Positions 26,888 through 36,292 are shown, counted from the first letter of the stretch. The stretch: DNA of 64,000 nucleotides from Bacteroides cutis (GCF_900241005.1 NZ_OEST01000008.1:1-64000); one strand, 5' to 3'. Notes: generated from the sequence alone by a model not told the origin. Translations and numbers: made by a program.

Positions 26888-27954
26888 ACCTCTCTACTTT
26901 TATTTTTTACCGGCCCTCTGAAAATAGGAACAAAACCTAACTTAAAAAGGAAACGCATATATATATCATAAACAGTAAAATAACGAAAGCGAAGAAGAAT
27001 CTTTCCCAAACGGTCACTTTTACACACCGGATAATAACACCGGCACATTATTTCATAATTAGTAACTATCAGTTTCTTGAGATTATCCAATCGCATTTTT
27101 CCAGACACTTTTTTTCTATGATAGAATTGATAATCAGTCTTCAATGCTCTTTGAAAACATTTCATCATAGCATTGATGATATGAGGAATTACAGATGATG
27201 ACAAATTGAAAACTGACATTAAAGCTTGTACACGCTTCTGGTATTCCATAAAGCAAAGATATTCCATTTCAAAAGGATGAAGCACAGCCGAAAGAGAAGA
27301 TGGATACTTTACATATGCATAATCTTGCGCATTACCTATAACCAAAAAATCGGCATGCAACAAATAATCATACATAAAAAGAAGATCTTCACAAAAGGAT
27401 ATACGTTCATCGAAATGTATATCATAAGTTTCCAATAAACTCCTATTATAGAGTTTTGAAACAGAAAAACCACATTCTCCCAAATCAAACTTCTCAATCA
27501 TCTTTCCGATATCGGCTCTATCAGTAGAAAACGTATATTGGAAAAACTTATCTTCACCCCATCTTTTCCCATCCGGACTATACGATTGAAAGCCTTGTAC
27601 AACCAATCCGCTCCTATCATCTTTGGGAACAAGCTCTAAAAGATGTAACAAATAATCAGGCATTACCCAATCATCCGCATCAACAAATACAACGTATTTT
27701 CCTTGGGAACATGCTATTCCTTTATTACGAGCCGCACTAACCCCCAAATTATACTGATGAATGGCTTTTATTCTTTTATCTTTTTTACACCATTCATCGC
27801 ACAGTTTTCCGGAAGCATCCATACTTCCGTCGTTCACCAATATAAGCTCAAAATCCATAAAAGACTGTTTCAAAACACTTTCAACGCATCTTGAGAGTAA
27901 ATCTTCTTTATTAAATATCGGAATAATAACTGATATTAAAGGAAAATCATCCAT
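26866..27954 (-). CDS. family 2 glycosyltransferase
   Basis: 362 residues. SVIIPIFNKEDLLSRCVES, LILVNDGSMDASG and VFVDADDWVMPDYLLHLLEL mark a GT2 catalytic domain. It is clearly related to the GT2 at 30447-31487: after the DxD both have a YLLHL stretch and then VVQG, and both keep ISFCEDLLF/LSYFEDVLF. It is the first gene of a three-gene minus-strand unit and is divergent from the flippase gene 70 nt away. Confidence 0.87.
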   Translation of the reverse strand: MDDFPLISVIIPIFNKEDLLSRCVESVLKQSFMDFELILVNDGSMDASGKLCDEWCKKDKRIKAIHQYNLGVSAARNKGIACSQGKYVVFVDADDWVMPDYLLHLLELVPKDDRSGLVVQGFQSYSPDGKRWGEDKFFQYTFSTDRADIGKMIEKFDLGECGFSVSKLYNRSLLETYDIHFDERISFCEDLLFMYDYLLHADFLVIGNAQDYAYVKYPSSLSAVLHPFEMEYLCFMEYQKRVQALMSVFNLSSSVIPHIINAMMKCFQRALKTDYQFYHRKKVSGKMRLDNLKKLIVTNYEIMCRCYYPVCKSDRLGKILLRFRYFTVYDIYMRFLFKLGFVPIFRGPVKNKSREVWFQLLR

Positions 27955-27974
27955 ACATAAGTCTTTTAATCATA

Positions 27975-27982
27975 CAAAGATA
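27975..27982 (-). promoter_or_regulatory. -7 box for the minus-strand GT2 unit
   Basis: TATCTTTG on the minus strand, 20 nt from the start of the first GT2. The -33 box is not clear. Confidence 0.4.
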
Positions 27983-27994
27983 CGATAAATTGTA

Positions 27995-28002
27995 TACCTT
28001 TG
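27995..28002 (+). promoter_or_regulatory. -7 box for the flippase gene
   Basis: TACCTTTG, 22 nt before the wzx start. It lies within 20 nt of the oppositely directed box, so the two promoters would share one short control region. Confidence 0.45.
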
Positions 28003-28024
28003 TAGCATTAAGAAATAAAAAACT

Positions 28025-29557
28025 ATGCCGCAAGAGTCACGTGTAAAAAAATCTCTTCTAAATGCCCGGATTAACCTGATATTCTATTTCTTAAGCCTGG
28101 TATTCGCTTTCTTCTCCAGAAAGACCTATCTTGACATGCTAGGAGATGACTTCATGGGACTTACAGGAACATTACAAAACTTATTAAGCTTCCTCAATCT
28201 GGCAGAGTTAGGAATAGGAAGTGCTATCGGATATGTGCTTTACAAACCTCTATATACCCAAAACCATGAAAAAATCAATGAGATAATATCTGTATTCGGA
28301 TATATTTATCGCCAAATAGGATTTATCATCCTTGGTGGCGGTATTATTATGGGAGGATGTCTACCCTTCATTTTTCCAAACTCAATCTTTCCACTTGGAG
28401 TTACTTTCTTTGCATTCTCTTCTTATTTATTTACTTCACTCATCAGTTACTTCATCAACTATAAACAGACCTTACTTAGCGCCGATCAAAAAAATTATGT
28501 AGTAACCGCTTATTTTCAAAGCGCTGTTTTGATAAAAACCATCCTTCAAATAGCATGCGCTTACTATACAAGAAATTTCTACTTATGGATATCCATGGAA
28601 GTTTTATTAGGTATAACCTACTCTCTTATTTTGAACTGGAAAATCAAACAAGTGTATCCATGGCTAAAGAGTGAAATACGGTTAGGAAGAAAAATCTTCC
28701 GAAAATATCCGGAAGTAATAACCTATACAAAACAAATTTTTATCCACAAGATGGGTAGCTTTGTACAATCTCAAACCGTACCTTTTCTAATCTATGCATT
28801 CGTTTCGTTAAAAATTGTCGCCTTTTACGGTAACTACACCATTATTGTGGACAAAGTAGCACAATTTGTCAATAATCTATTGGGAAGTACCAGCGCAGGA
28901 GTAGGAAATCTCATTGCAGAGGGTAATACACAAAAAATAAAGCAAGTCTTTTGGGAATTATTAGGAATCCGTTTTTTTATAGCAGGGATCATCTCTTTTG
29001 CACTATTTCATCTCACAGAACCTTTTATATCCCTATGGATAGGCAAAGAATACATATTATCTACCCATATACTCTTTTTAATAATCCTCAATACTTTCAT
29101 TGGATACACCCGGGGAGCAACTGATCAATTTCTCTATGGATATGGATTATTCTCGGACACATGGGCACCCATAACAGAGATTTGTATAAATCTTACTGTC
29201 GCCATTATAGGTGGCTATTTATGGGGGTTACCCGGAGTATTGTTAGGAGGTATAACCAGCTTAATTATCATTATAACTTTTTGGAAACCTTATTTTTTAT
29301 TCAAAGCGGGATTTAAAACTTCTATCTGGATATATTGGTGGAAATATCTTACTCATTTATTCCTAATCTTATTGCCCGGTTTCGCCTGTCATATAATTAT
29401 CCTACCTAAATATTTCCGTCCGGAAACGTCATTCTTACAATGGATTTTGTATGCCGTATGTATCTGTATAACATATGCTCTACTGACTTATCTCCTTCTC
29501 TACCTTTTTACACAAGGTATACGTGATTTTACACATAGGATCATTAAAAGGAAATAG
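28025..29557 (+). CDS. wzx: Wzx-type polysaccharide flippase
   Basis: 510 residues with 12-14 predicted membrane helices and no catalytic motif, the pattern of the MOP-superfamily lipid-linked oligosaccharide flippases. The N-terminal LNARINLIFYFLSLVFAFFS and AELGIGSAIGYVLYKPL are typical of the Bacteroidetes group. It would turn undecaprenyl-linked repeat units to the periplasmic face for the Wzy-type protein at 19627. It is alone on the plus strand between two minus-strand GT blocks. The gap to the convergent GT11 gene is only four bases. Confidence 0.88.
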   Translation: MPQESRVKKSLLNARINLIFYFLSLVFAFFSRKTYLDMLGDDFMGLTGTLQNLLSFLNLAELGIGSAIGYVLYKPLYTQNHEKINEIISVFGYIYRQIGFIILGGGIIMGGCLPFIFPNSIFPLGVTFFAFSSYLFTSLISYFINYKQTLLSADQKNYVVTAYFQSAVLIKTILQIACAYYTRNFYLWISMEVLLGITYSLILNWKIKQVYPWLKSEIRLGRKIFRKYPEVITYTKQIFIHKMGSFVQSQTVPFLIYAFVSLKIVAFYGNYTIIVDKVAQFVNNLLGSTSAGVGNLIAEGNTQKIKQVFWELLGIRFFIAGIISFALFHLTEPFISLWIGKEYILSTHILFLIILNTFIGYTRGATDQFLYGYGLFSDTWAPITEICINLTVAIIGGYLWGLPGVLLGGITSLIIIITFWKPYFLFKAGFKTSIWIYWWKYLTHLFLILLPGFACHIIILPKYFRPETSFLQWILYAVCICITYALLTYLLLYLFTQGIRDFTHRIIKRK

Positions 29558-29561
29558 ACTA

Positions 29562-30434
29562 CTACAGTCTTATCCATTCATCGGGAACTACATCATCGTG
29601 TTCAAAGTAATACCACCATTTACGAGGAGCTATCACTTTCTTATCAGGATTGGCATTCAAAAATGCTCCCCACCAACTAAATGTAGAATTGGCAATTATA
29701 TTATGAGAGCATCTGCTCATCAGAAACATGTCTTGCCAGGAGTTGCTGTCTCGGTTTCCGTCTACAAAAACAATATTATCAGCTTTCAGATATTGTCGGA
29801 CATATTCTATATCATCTGAAAATACAAAAAATACAGGTTTCTCCATATGCTCCTCCATATAAGAGACAGCACGCTGATAATAATCCATTGGACAACACAG
29901 TAATAAACCATCGTATTTTCCCGAAGCATAGTCTCCTCTACGTACATGTATACTCACACTATTTTTATATTCACTTATCCTCTTCAACATGGCCACCGAA
30001 TAGGATGACATCATCTTCTCGTCGAAAGTAAAAGTTTTCAGTATTTCCGGTACAACGTGAGCAAAGTATTTTGGGCTTTGCCAAGTACCACGAAACAAAC
30101 AATTTTCACCTTTATGTTCAAAAACATCCTCGTAATAGATGAAATTTTCTTTAGGACGGATTTCTCTAAACGGATATGTTATCAGCTTATAATGCGGTAA
30201 TCCAGCTGCCCCTAGAAATTCTACGAAATGTACATAAATTTTCTGAAAAAAATTCAACCCTTCATAAGGTTTAACCTTAAACAGTTTTTCCAATTCGTAG
30301 CCTTGATGATCAAACCTTGATCTCTTATGAACAAAGAAACAACATCCTTCTTTGCTCCTGAAACGCAACTCGCAGAGAAATGCATATTGAAACATCACAT
30401 TTCCTAATCCCCACGCAGGTATCACAATCTTCAT
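29562..30434 (-). CDS. alpha-1,2-fucosyltransferase-like protein, GT11
   Basis: 290 residues. The GT11 motif SIHVRRGDY lies near residue 160, PVFFVFSDDIEYV near 205 and ANSTFSWWGAFLN near 245, in the usual order; the N-terminal WGLGNVMFQYAF matches the GLGNQ(L/M)FQYA signature with Gln replaced by Val. GT11 enzymes transfer L-fucose (sometimes another 6-deoxy sugar) from GDP-fucose in alpha-1,2 linkage. So the polymer or a side branch may carry fucose, a host-like feature in Bacteroides surface glycans. It ends four bases from wzx. Confidence 0.87.
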   Translation of the reverse strand: MKIVIPAWGLGNVMFQYAFLCELRFRSKEGCCFFVHKRSRFDHQGYELEKLFKVKPYEGLNFFQKIYVHFVEFLGAAGLPHYKLITYPFREIRPKENFIYYEDVFEHKGENCLFRGTWQSPKYFAHVVPEILKTFTFDEKMMSSYSVAMLKRISEYKNSVSIHVRRGDYASGKYDGLLLCCPMDYYQRAVSYMEEHMEKPVFFVFSDDIEYVRQYLKADNIVFVDGNRDSNSWQDMFLMSRCSHNIIANSTFSWWGAFLNANPDKKVIAPRKWWYYFEHDDVVPDEWIRL

Positions 30435-30446
30435 AACATTATCTCT

Positions 30447-31487
30447 TTAAAACGGAGGACAAAACATTTTCTTAACTTTCAACCGAAACAAAAGAGTAAA
30501 TAATCTGTCGTATATCCACACATAATTACTTTTTAATAAGAAACGTCCTAATTTATCTATCAAATAAGCCGGTATATAGTAGGAAGTCATATAGTCTAAA
30601 GAAACTGCCCTCAATAGTTTTAGATGTTCTCTTCTCTCAGTTCCAGAAACACTACTTAATACATGATAATCTGCTTTCAGCGCTCTACAAAGAGGTAAAT
30701 ATAATGCCTGAAACGGTGCTTCTATTTCACGGCTATTCAACCTATATTTCTTCGACAAACTGTTTATCATTTTATCGCACAGAACAAACGCATTGTATTC
30801 TGAATAAAAAGAACTTACTTTTCGAGATAACGTTCCAGCCCGAAGAATATAATGGTAATCTACACAATCACCTACAACAATATAATTACTATGTAATATA
30901 GAGTTCAATATGAACAATACATCTTCGAAATAACTGAGTTGAGGTTCAAACCGTAAATGATGTTCATTCAGAAAACTACGACTAAATAATTTAGCCCATG
31001 GACTAAACATTCCACCAAATTCTTTACTTTTGAGAAGAATTTTTATTTCCTCATTAAAATAACACCGGAACATGAAGTGCTTATTTTCTATATTTAGTCC
31101 GTTCCCATCGTTTTTTTCATACCCTTGCACAACAAAACCGTCTTCATTCCTTCCATCTGGTAATAATTGATATAAATGTAACAGATAATCGGGCTCTACA
31201 TAATCATCAGGGTCACAAAATACGATATACCTTCCCTGTGCCTGCTCTATTCCTTCATTACGTGCAGAACTGACGCCTCCATTCTTCTTATGGAATACGC
31301 GAATACGCTTATCCCGTATCCCCCAAACATCACATAACTCCGGAGTACCATCGGTACTTCCGTCATCTATCAACAAAAGTTCAAAATCTGTAAAAGTCTG
31401 TCTCTGAAACGAATACAAGCAACCAGACAAGTATTTCTCTTGATTATATATGGGAAAGACAACTGATATTTCAGGCATGGTATTCAT
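30447..31487 (-). CDS. family 2 glycosyltransferase
   Basis: 346 residues from the ATG at 31487, which overlaps the GT8 stop as ATGA; the frame is open 37 codons further upstream but that part lies inside the GT8 gene. ISVVFPIYNQEKYLSGCLYS, LLLIDDGSTDGTPE and VFCDPDDYVEPDYLLHL define GT2. It is a paralogue of the gene at 26866-27954. The downstream GT11 gene starts 12 nt later. The sugar is unknown. Confidence 0.87.
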   Translation of the reverse strand: MNTMPEISVVFPIYNQEKYLSGCLYSFQRQTFTDFELLLIDDGSTDGTPELCDVWGIRDKRIRVFHKKNGGVSSARNEGIEQAQGRYIVFCDPDDYVEPDYLLHLYQLLPDGRNEDGFVVQGYEKNDGNGLNIENKHFMFRCYFNEEIKILLKSKEFGGMFSPWAKLFSRSFLNEHHLRFEPQLSYFEDVLFILNSILHSNYIVVGDCVDYHYILRAGTLSRKVSSFYSEYNAFVLCDKMINSLSKKYRLNSREIEAPFQALYLPLCRALKADYHVLSSVSGTERREHLKLLRAVSLDYMTSYYIPAYLIDKLGRFLLKSNYVWIYDRLFTLLFRLKVKKMFCPPF

Positions 31488-32422
31488 AACTCTAAATTTC
31501 GATAACCATTCTTCAACAAGCCAAGAGAAATTCTTATAGTATGTATTCTCCATTTCGCACGTTTCCATATTGAAGCCTTTGGTTTGAAACTTCTCCATGG
31601 AGAGAGTCGCAAATATTTATAGTATTCAAAGCACAATGGATTGTCACATGGGTATATCCATGGTTTCCAAGCACATGTATAGTGTATAATCACCCGTTCC
31701 TCTATTTCTTTGTCTATCTCTTTTAATAATTCTGGAGTATAATAAGGAAAAGGACGCATCAACGTATTCATCACATTCCAACGATAAGGAAGACGTAACC
31801 AACATTTATGAAACAGCAAGTTTAGTATATCTTGATCGTGCCATAGTAAAATATCCGACTTTGTTTCCGTTATCCGTAAGGCCTTCCCAAAAACATCCAC
31901 TTTACGCCAATAATCTAAATTGATAAGTAATGTTCCTGAATTAAAATATCCATCACCGACAGGCAAAGATAGACGACTAAAAGTCTCAGGAGTGAAAAAC
32001 AAATTATCCATCACCGCTGCAACAGCTTTTCCATTCATGTCAACATCCCATAAAGGACGGAGCAAGCCGGTTACAATCATATCACAATCTAAATACAATA
32101 TACGAGATATCTCTTCCGGAAGTAACTCCACTAACATTAAACGGTAATATGCCGCAATAGATATATGGTCTCTAGTTCGTAACGGAAATTCTTTAAAGAG
32201 GATCTTATCCATCTCGTAAAAAATCAGGCGTTGTCCATATTGCAGATCTACAATTTGGGATAATAACCGTTTATTTTTATCCGAAATATTATCTGTCATC
32301 AGATGGATAAGCATAGTTTCTTCCCTATTATTCTCAAATATAGAGACAAGCAATACACCCAAATGCTGAACATATGCATCATCCGAAGCTAAAACGATAT
32401 GAATAGTATCTGCTTTTGACAT
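31484..32422 (-). CDS. family 8 glycosyltransferase (LgtC/GspA-like)
   Basis: 312 residues. IHIVLASDDAYVQHLGVLL at the N-terminus, ILYLDCDMIVTGLLRPLWD near residue 110 (the metal-binding DxD), YFNSGTLLINLDYWR near 160 and HDQDILNLL near 200 are the ordered signatures of retaining galactosyl/glucosyl GT8 enzymes. It heads the minus-strand unit GT8-GT2-GT11. No cognate acceptor can be named from the sequence. Confidence 0.88.
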   Translation of the reverse strand: MSKADTIHIVLASDDAYVQHLGVLLVSIFENNREETMLIHLMTDNISDKNKRLLSQIVDLQYGQRLIFYEMDKILFKEFPLRTRDHISIAAYYRLMLVELLPEEISRILYLDCDMIVTGLLRPLWDVDMNGKAVAAVMDNLFFTPETFSRLSLPVGDGYFNSGTLLINLDYWRKVDVFGKALRITETKSDILLWHDQDILNLLFHKCWLRLPYRWNVMNTLMRPFPYYTPELLKEIDKEIEERVIIHYTCAWKPWIYPCDNPLCFEYYKYLRLSPWRSFKPKASIWKRAKWRIHTIRISLGLLKNGYRNLEL

Positions 32423-32579
32423 TTCGCCCTATTTTTCCTGTAAATATATACTATTTCCAAGATATTTCCAACTTACGGTCAAGTTTTCAATATTCAACGT
32501 CTCCGTTTTTCTCTTATTGAATTACTCCCACCAATGACGAACCTCAGCAAGTATAAAACGTAGATCATTGTTATATCTG

Positions 32580-33761
32580 TTATTTCGAATTCCCGGTTTC
32601 TATGCCGTGTGACGTATGAATGAAGTTTTTATTCGCTCCTTTCAACTTAAACACATTGGTTACCATCAGCAGGAATGTATAGGGCAACGACCTGATGGCC
32701 ATTGCCAGGCGGCTGGTACAATATCTGCGGGGAACGGCTACAAGCAATGCCGTAACAAGTAGAATAAACATCATCCACCACTTCAGGCTCCAAACCCAGT
32801 TATAGAAAGTAAGGAAAAGGGTAAAGATGGAGGTGAAACCTAATAACAGCAGACGGGGAATACAAAATTGCTGGAACATCTTGTCACAGAAATCCCAATT
32901 CCGCTTATAGATGGCTTTCCATAGATATTTGGCAAATGCCATACAGTAGTGCCACTGTGCCGACAACCAACGACGCCGCTGGCGGGAAAAATCATCAGAG
33001 TTCTGTATCTTTTCATCAAATACGTATGTCTCGGGCAGGTAATGAAAATATTTACCTTGATAGAGAAGGGTCAGTTCCAATTCGCGGTCAAAACCGCCTA
33101 CGGCTTTGACGTTCGCCATGGTCTCACGGAACAAATCGTAGCAGAAGGCCATGCCCGAACCAATGAGGGCGGCGGACATACCCAGCTTGACATGTCCCAA
33201 ACGGAAAATTGTGTTATTGATTTCTTCGCTGATGGCATCGAGCAGAGCCATGTCGCTGTTGATGTTCTTTGCCATGCGATGGGTTTGCACTATCTCTACA
33301 CCGGGACGAGCATAGAGGTCGTTGACGTCGTTCAGATAATCGTAGGGAATGACGTTGTCGGCATCAAGTACCAGGGCTATGTCATAATCATCACCGAGAG
33401 CTGCCATCGCAGCATTCAAGGCTTTTGACTTGGTACTTTTTTCAAAGTGAACCTCTATCAGGCGAATGGGAAGGACGGAAAGAGATGCATTGGTTTCGGG
33501 TTTCATACTGTCGGATATGACCACCGTATCGAAACAGTCTGACGGATAATCCTGGTCTATACAGGAATGCACGCATTCGTGTATCACGGCATCTTCTTTA
33601 TAGGCGGGAATGAGTATGGCAAAACGCTTATGTGCTTTTGCCGGAACCGGCTTGTCAAGCTTTCGGCGAAGGGAAGCCAAACTATAAACCAGAAGGTAAC
33701 ACACGTTTATCGCAAACAGTACATATAGTATCCAGTCTAATATGTGAAATATATATCCCAA
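32580..33761 (-). CDS. processive-type membrane GT2 (hyaluronan/cellulose synthase-like)
   Basis: 393 residues with an N-terminal helix and two to three C-terminal helices. The catalytic domain shows FAILIPAYKEDAVI, VLDADNVIPYDYL (DxD), then the acceptor residues and QRRRWLSAQW, the (Q/R)xxRW motif of processive beta-glycosyltransferases. It has all the motifs that its paralogue at 21089 lacks. The reading frame begins at a TTG (33761); no in-frame ATG exists between the upstream stop and about residue 85, so a TTG start is likely. A long leader with its own promoter precedes it. Confidence 0.83.
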   Translation of the reverse strand: MGYIFHILDWILYVLFAINVCYLLVYSLASLRRKLDKPVPAKAHKRFAILIPAYKEDAVIHECVHSCIDQDYPSDCFDTVVISDSMKPETNASLSVLPIRLIEVHFEKSTKSKALNAAMAALGDDYDIALVLDADNVIPYDYLNDVNDLYARPGVEIVQTHRMAKNINSDMALLDAISEEINNTIFRLGHVKLGMSAALIGSGMAFCYDLFRETMANVKAVGGFDRELELTLLYQGKYFHYLPETYVFDEKIQNSDDFSRQRRRWLSAQWHYCMAFAKYLWKAIYKRNWDFCDKMFQQFCIPRLLLLGFTSIFTLFLTFYNWVWSLKWWMMFILLVTALLVAVPRRYCTSRLAMAIRSLPYTFLLMVTNVFKLKGANKNFIHTSHGIETGNSK

Positions 33762-34176
33762 TTCGATGTAGTTTTATACAAGGTTAAACAAACAGCCATC
33801 CTTGCTGCTATACCAGGCAAAGATACGAAAAAGAAAACACGTTTGAATAAAATATATAAAAAAGAGAAAGGAATAAACAAAAAAACGAGCAAACTCTTTC
33901 GAGTCCCTCGCCCCCTGTAAGAAAAGCCTTAAAGGCTTTTCTTTTTAAATCGTCATCAAATTGTTACCCAAAAATCAATCTTTCTTTTTACCTCTAAAAA
34001 ATAAACTTCAATTACCTATCCGAAAACTATAAATGTTCAACTTTTTACCTTTACTTGTATACCTAATTTCCAATCTAAAAAAATTCAACTTATGAAAATC
34101 AAATTCAATCTTTTTACCTCTTAACTAACTACCTATTTCTTATTGAAAACTATTAAATCAAAGCAGTTTCCCAACT
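33762..34176 (-). promoter_or_regulatory. long repeat-bearing 5' leader (candidate leader RNA)
   Basis: A consensus promoter ends at 34183, so about 410 nt would be transcribed before the GT2 start at 33761. Near the 5' end GCAGTT..AACTGC forms a hairpin (34163-34178). The minus strand then carries AGGTA six times (at 34134, 34119, 34064, 34050, 34017 and 33993, reading down), three of them inside the identical 10-mer AGGTAAAAAG. A 10-bp hairpin follows at 33943-33919 and a small CGAG/CTCG hairpin at about 33885-33909. No reading frame of note exists. It may be an attenuating or protein-binding leader, or a small RNA ending at the hairpin. Confidence 0.45.
33919..33943. terminator. symmetrical hairpin, possible bidirectional terminator
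   Basis: AAGAAAAGCC and GGCTTTTCTT form a 10-bp stem around TTAAA. On the plus strand it is followed by TTTAAAT; on the minus strand the U-rich 3' arm itself could act as the U-tract. It sits within the leader of the minus-strand GT2. Confidence 0.5.
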
Positions 34177-34182
34177 GCATTA

Positions 34183-34213
34183 CAAAGGTAAGTGTTTTTT
34201 TCGTGCGCGCAAA
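34183..34213 (-). promoter_or_regulatory. consensus promoter of the leader before the processive GT2
   Basis: Minus strand TTTG (34213-34210), exactly 19 nt, then TACCTTTG (34190-34183): a full match to the Bacteroides consensus. Start expected near 34176. Confidence 0.75.
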
Positions 34214-34282
34214 CGGTATAGGATAAAACCGTATGTTTTATAACATTGTTTTAGATTTCAAGGAGTGCTTTTACACTTATAA

Positions 34283-34325
34283 ACAAAAAACAAGCCACCG
34301 AAGCACCGTAGCACTTCGATGGCTG
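34283..34325 (-). terminator. terminator after the eda gene
   Basis: On the minus strand AGCCA..GAAG pairs with CTTC..TGGCT with one internal mismatch, followed by TGTTTTTTGTTT. It separates the kdgK-eda unit from the next leader. Confidence 0.6.
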
Positions 34326-34366
34326 TCCCCTTTAAACACCTTTAAACAAAATGAAATTATGTATGA

Positions 34367-35035
34367 TTACTTTCTTGCTTCGGCAATGTAGCCCAAAGCT
34401 TCTTTACATTTTTCGGTAACGTAAGCCCAATCTTCAGCGGCAACTTTATCTTTCGGGAAGAGTTTTGATCCCATCCCTACACAGAATACGCCGGCTTTGA
34501 CCCAAGAGGTCAGGTTTTCTTGTGTGGGTTCTACACCACCGGTTACCATCAGCTTAGACCAAGGCATCGGAGCCAACAGTCCTTTCACTAATTTAGCACC
34601 GAGTACGTCGCCCGGGAAGATCTTGCAAAGATCGCAACCTACTTCTTGAGCGAAACCTACTTCTGAAACGCTTCCGCATCCCGGAGTGTAGGCAACCAAA
34701 CGACGGTTGCAGATTTTAGCTATTTCGGGGTTGAACAACGGACCTACGATGAAGCATGCGCCCAACTGGAGGTACAGGGCTGCCGTGGCAGGATCCACAA
34801 TAGAACCTACACCCATTGCCATTTCCGGACATTCTTTTGCGGCGAACTTCACAACTTCTGCAAATACTTCGTGGGCAAAATCACCACGGTTAGTAAATTC
34901 GAATGCGCGAACACCACCATCATAACAAGCTTTTACCACTTTCTTTGCTATTTCTGCATCTTTATGGTAGAATACAGGAACCATACCGGTTGAACCAATT
35001 TTGTTCAGAACGGAGATTTTATCAAATTTTGCCAT
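34367..35035 (-). CDS. eda: 2-dehydro-3-deoxy-phosphogluconate (KDPG) aldolase
   Basis: 222 residues. KDPG/KHG aldolase splits KDPG to pyruvate and glyceraldehyde 3-phosphate. [12 protein letters not shown] carries the conserved Glu, [10 protein letters not shown] the Schiff-base lysine near residue 140, and [12 protein letters not shown] the phosphate loop. It is the second gene of a two-gene unit with kdgK (86-nt gap) and shares its pathway: KDG kinase makes its substrate. A terminator follows. It could also cleave 4-hydroxy-2-oxoglutarate, as family members do. Confidence 0.93.
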   Translation of the reverse strand: MAKFDKISVLNKIGSTGMVPVFYHKDAEIAKKVVKACYDGGVRAFEFTNRGDFAHEVFAEVVKFAAKECPEMAMGVGSIVDPATAALYLQLGACFIVGPLFNPEIAKICNRRLVAYTPGCGSVSEVGFAQEVGCDLCKIFPGDVLGAKLVKGLLAPMPWSKLMVTGGVEPTQENLTSWVKAGVFCVGMGSKLFPKDKVAAEDWAYVTEKCKEALGYIAEARK

Positions 35036-35121
35036 CTTCTTTTTTACTATTTATTCCCTATGGCCATGACACATCTTTTATCTTTGAACACATAGGTAGG
35101 TTGACAGTTTATAATTTTTTC

Positions 35122-36147
35122 TTAGCGTTGTACACGTCCACTCGCATCACCACCTGCCAAAGCTTCCACTTCTTCTACGGAAACAAGGTTAAAGTCACCG
35201 TTGATAGTATGCTTCAGTGCAGAAGCCGCAACTGCAAATTCGAGAGCAGCACCTTGGTTAGGTTTCGTCAACAGACCGTGGATAATACCACCAGAGAAGG
35301 AGTCACCGCCACCTACACGGTCGATAATCGGGTTGATATCGTAACGCTTTGATTCGTAGAATTCCTCACCGTTATAGATCATTGCTTTCCAACCGTTGTG
35401 AGTGGCGGAGAATGATTCACGCAAAGTAGAGATTACATATTTGAAACCAAATTCTTTAGCCATAGCTTTGAAAATACCTTTGTAGCCTTCAGCATCTGTC
35501 TTACCACCTTCTACATCAGCATCGGGTTTAAAACCGAGACAGAGTTCGGCGTCTTCTTCGTTGCCGATGCAAACGTCTACGAATTGCATCAACGGTTTCA
35601 TAATGGACTGGGCTTTTTCTTTTGTCCAGAGTTTCTTACGGAAATTAAGGTCTACAGATACCGTAACACCATGACGCTTAGCAGCCTCACAAGCCAGACG
35701 GGTCAATTCTGCCGCTTTGTCGGAAATAGCCGGGGTGATACCTGACCAGTGGAACCAGTCGGCACCTTCCATGATAGCATCGAAATCGAAATCAGAAGGA
35801 TCAGCTTCAGCGATTGAAGAATGCGCACGGTCATAGATAACCTTGCTGGGACGCATAGATGCACCGGTTTCCAGATAATAGATACCTACACGATCGCCAC
35901 CACGTGCGATAAAGTCTGTCTTTACACCATATTTACGCAATGCGTTGACTGCAGACTGACCGATTTCATGTTTCGGCAACTTTGTTACAAAGTAAGCTTC
36001 ATGACCGTAGTTGGCACAGCTGACAGCAACATTGGCTTCACCACCGCCATATACCACATCAAAAGAATCGGACTGTACGAAACGAGTGTTTCCCGGAGTG
36101 GACAGTCTCAACATAATCTCACCTAATGTAACGACTTTCTTTCCCAT
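35122..36147 (-). CDS. kdgK: 2-dehydro-3-deoxygluconokinase (KDG kinase), PfkB family
   Basis: 341 residues. VVTLGEIMLRLSTPGNTRF and YGGGEANVAVSCANYG give the PfkB N-terminal sugar site; DRVGGGDSFSGGI near residue 280 is the C-terminal PfkB signature with the catalytic Asp. The lineup TPGNTRFVQ plus GGGEANVA is typical of KDG kinases in Bacteroidetes. It phosphorylates KDG made by UxaA for cleavage by Eda. It is divergent from the LacI-type regulator, with an operator across its predicted -7 box. Confidence 0.93.
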   Translation of the reverse strand: MGKKVVTLGEIMLRLSTPGNTRFVQSDSFDVVYGGGEANVAVSCANYGHEAYFVTKLPKHEIGQSAVNALRKYGVKTDFIARGGDRVGIYYLETGASMRPSKVIYDRAHSSIAEADPSDFDFDAIMEGADWFHWSGITPAISDKAAELTRLACEAAKRHGVTVSVDLNFRKKLWTKEKAQSIMKPLMQFVDVCIGNEEDAELCLGFKPDADVEGGKTDAEGYKGIFKAMAKEFGFKYVISTLRESFSATHNGWKAMIYNGEEFYESKRYDINPIIDRVGGGDSFSGGIIHGLLTKPNQGAALEFAVAASALKHTINGDFNLVSVEEVEALAGGDASGRVQR

Positions 36148-36277
36148 AATTCTATATTTTTATTTAATATGTGATTAATTTATTCCTTTCAATTTGTCAT
36201 TTCCGCCCCTAAACCGGAGCTAAACATCTGATACTATGGAGAGTAAACTTGAAACAGGTTTGTTCTTCATAGCTTTC

Positions 36278-36292
36278 GTGTGCGGGCACAAA
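36278..36292. promoter_or_regulatory. LacI-type operator 1, over the kdgK promoter
   Basis: GTGTGCGGGCACAAA contains the inverted repeat TGTGC-GG-GCACA. It overlaps the kdgK -7 box (36296-36289). The same 15-mer with one change recurs at 36360-36374. Confidence 0.7.

Noticed and set aside
31488..31598. N-terminal extension of the GT2 at 30447
   Set aside because: These 37 codons lie entirely inside the GT8 gene, while the ATG at 31487 makes a classic ATGA overlap and fits the GT2 N-terminus.
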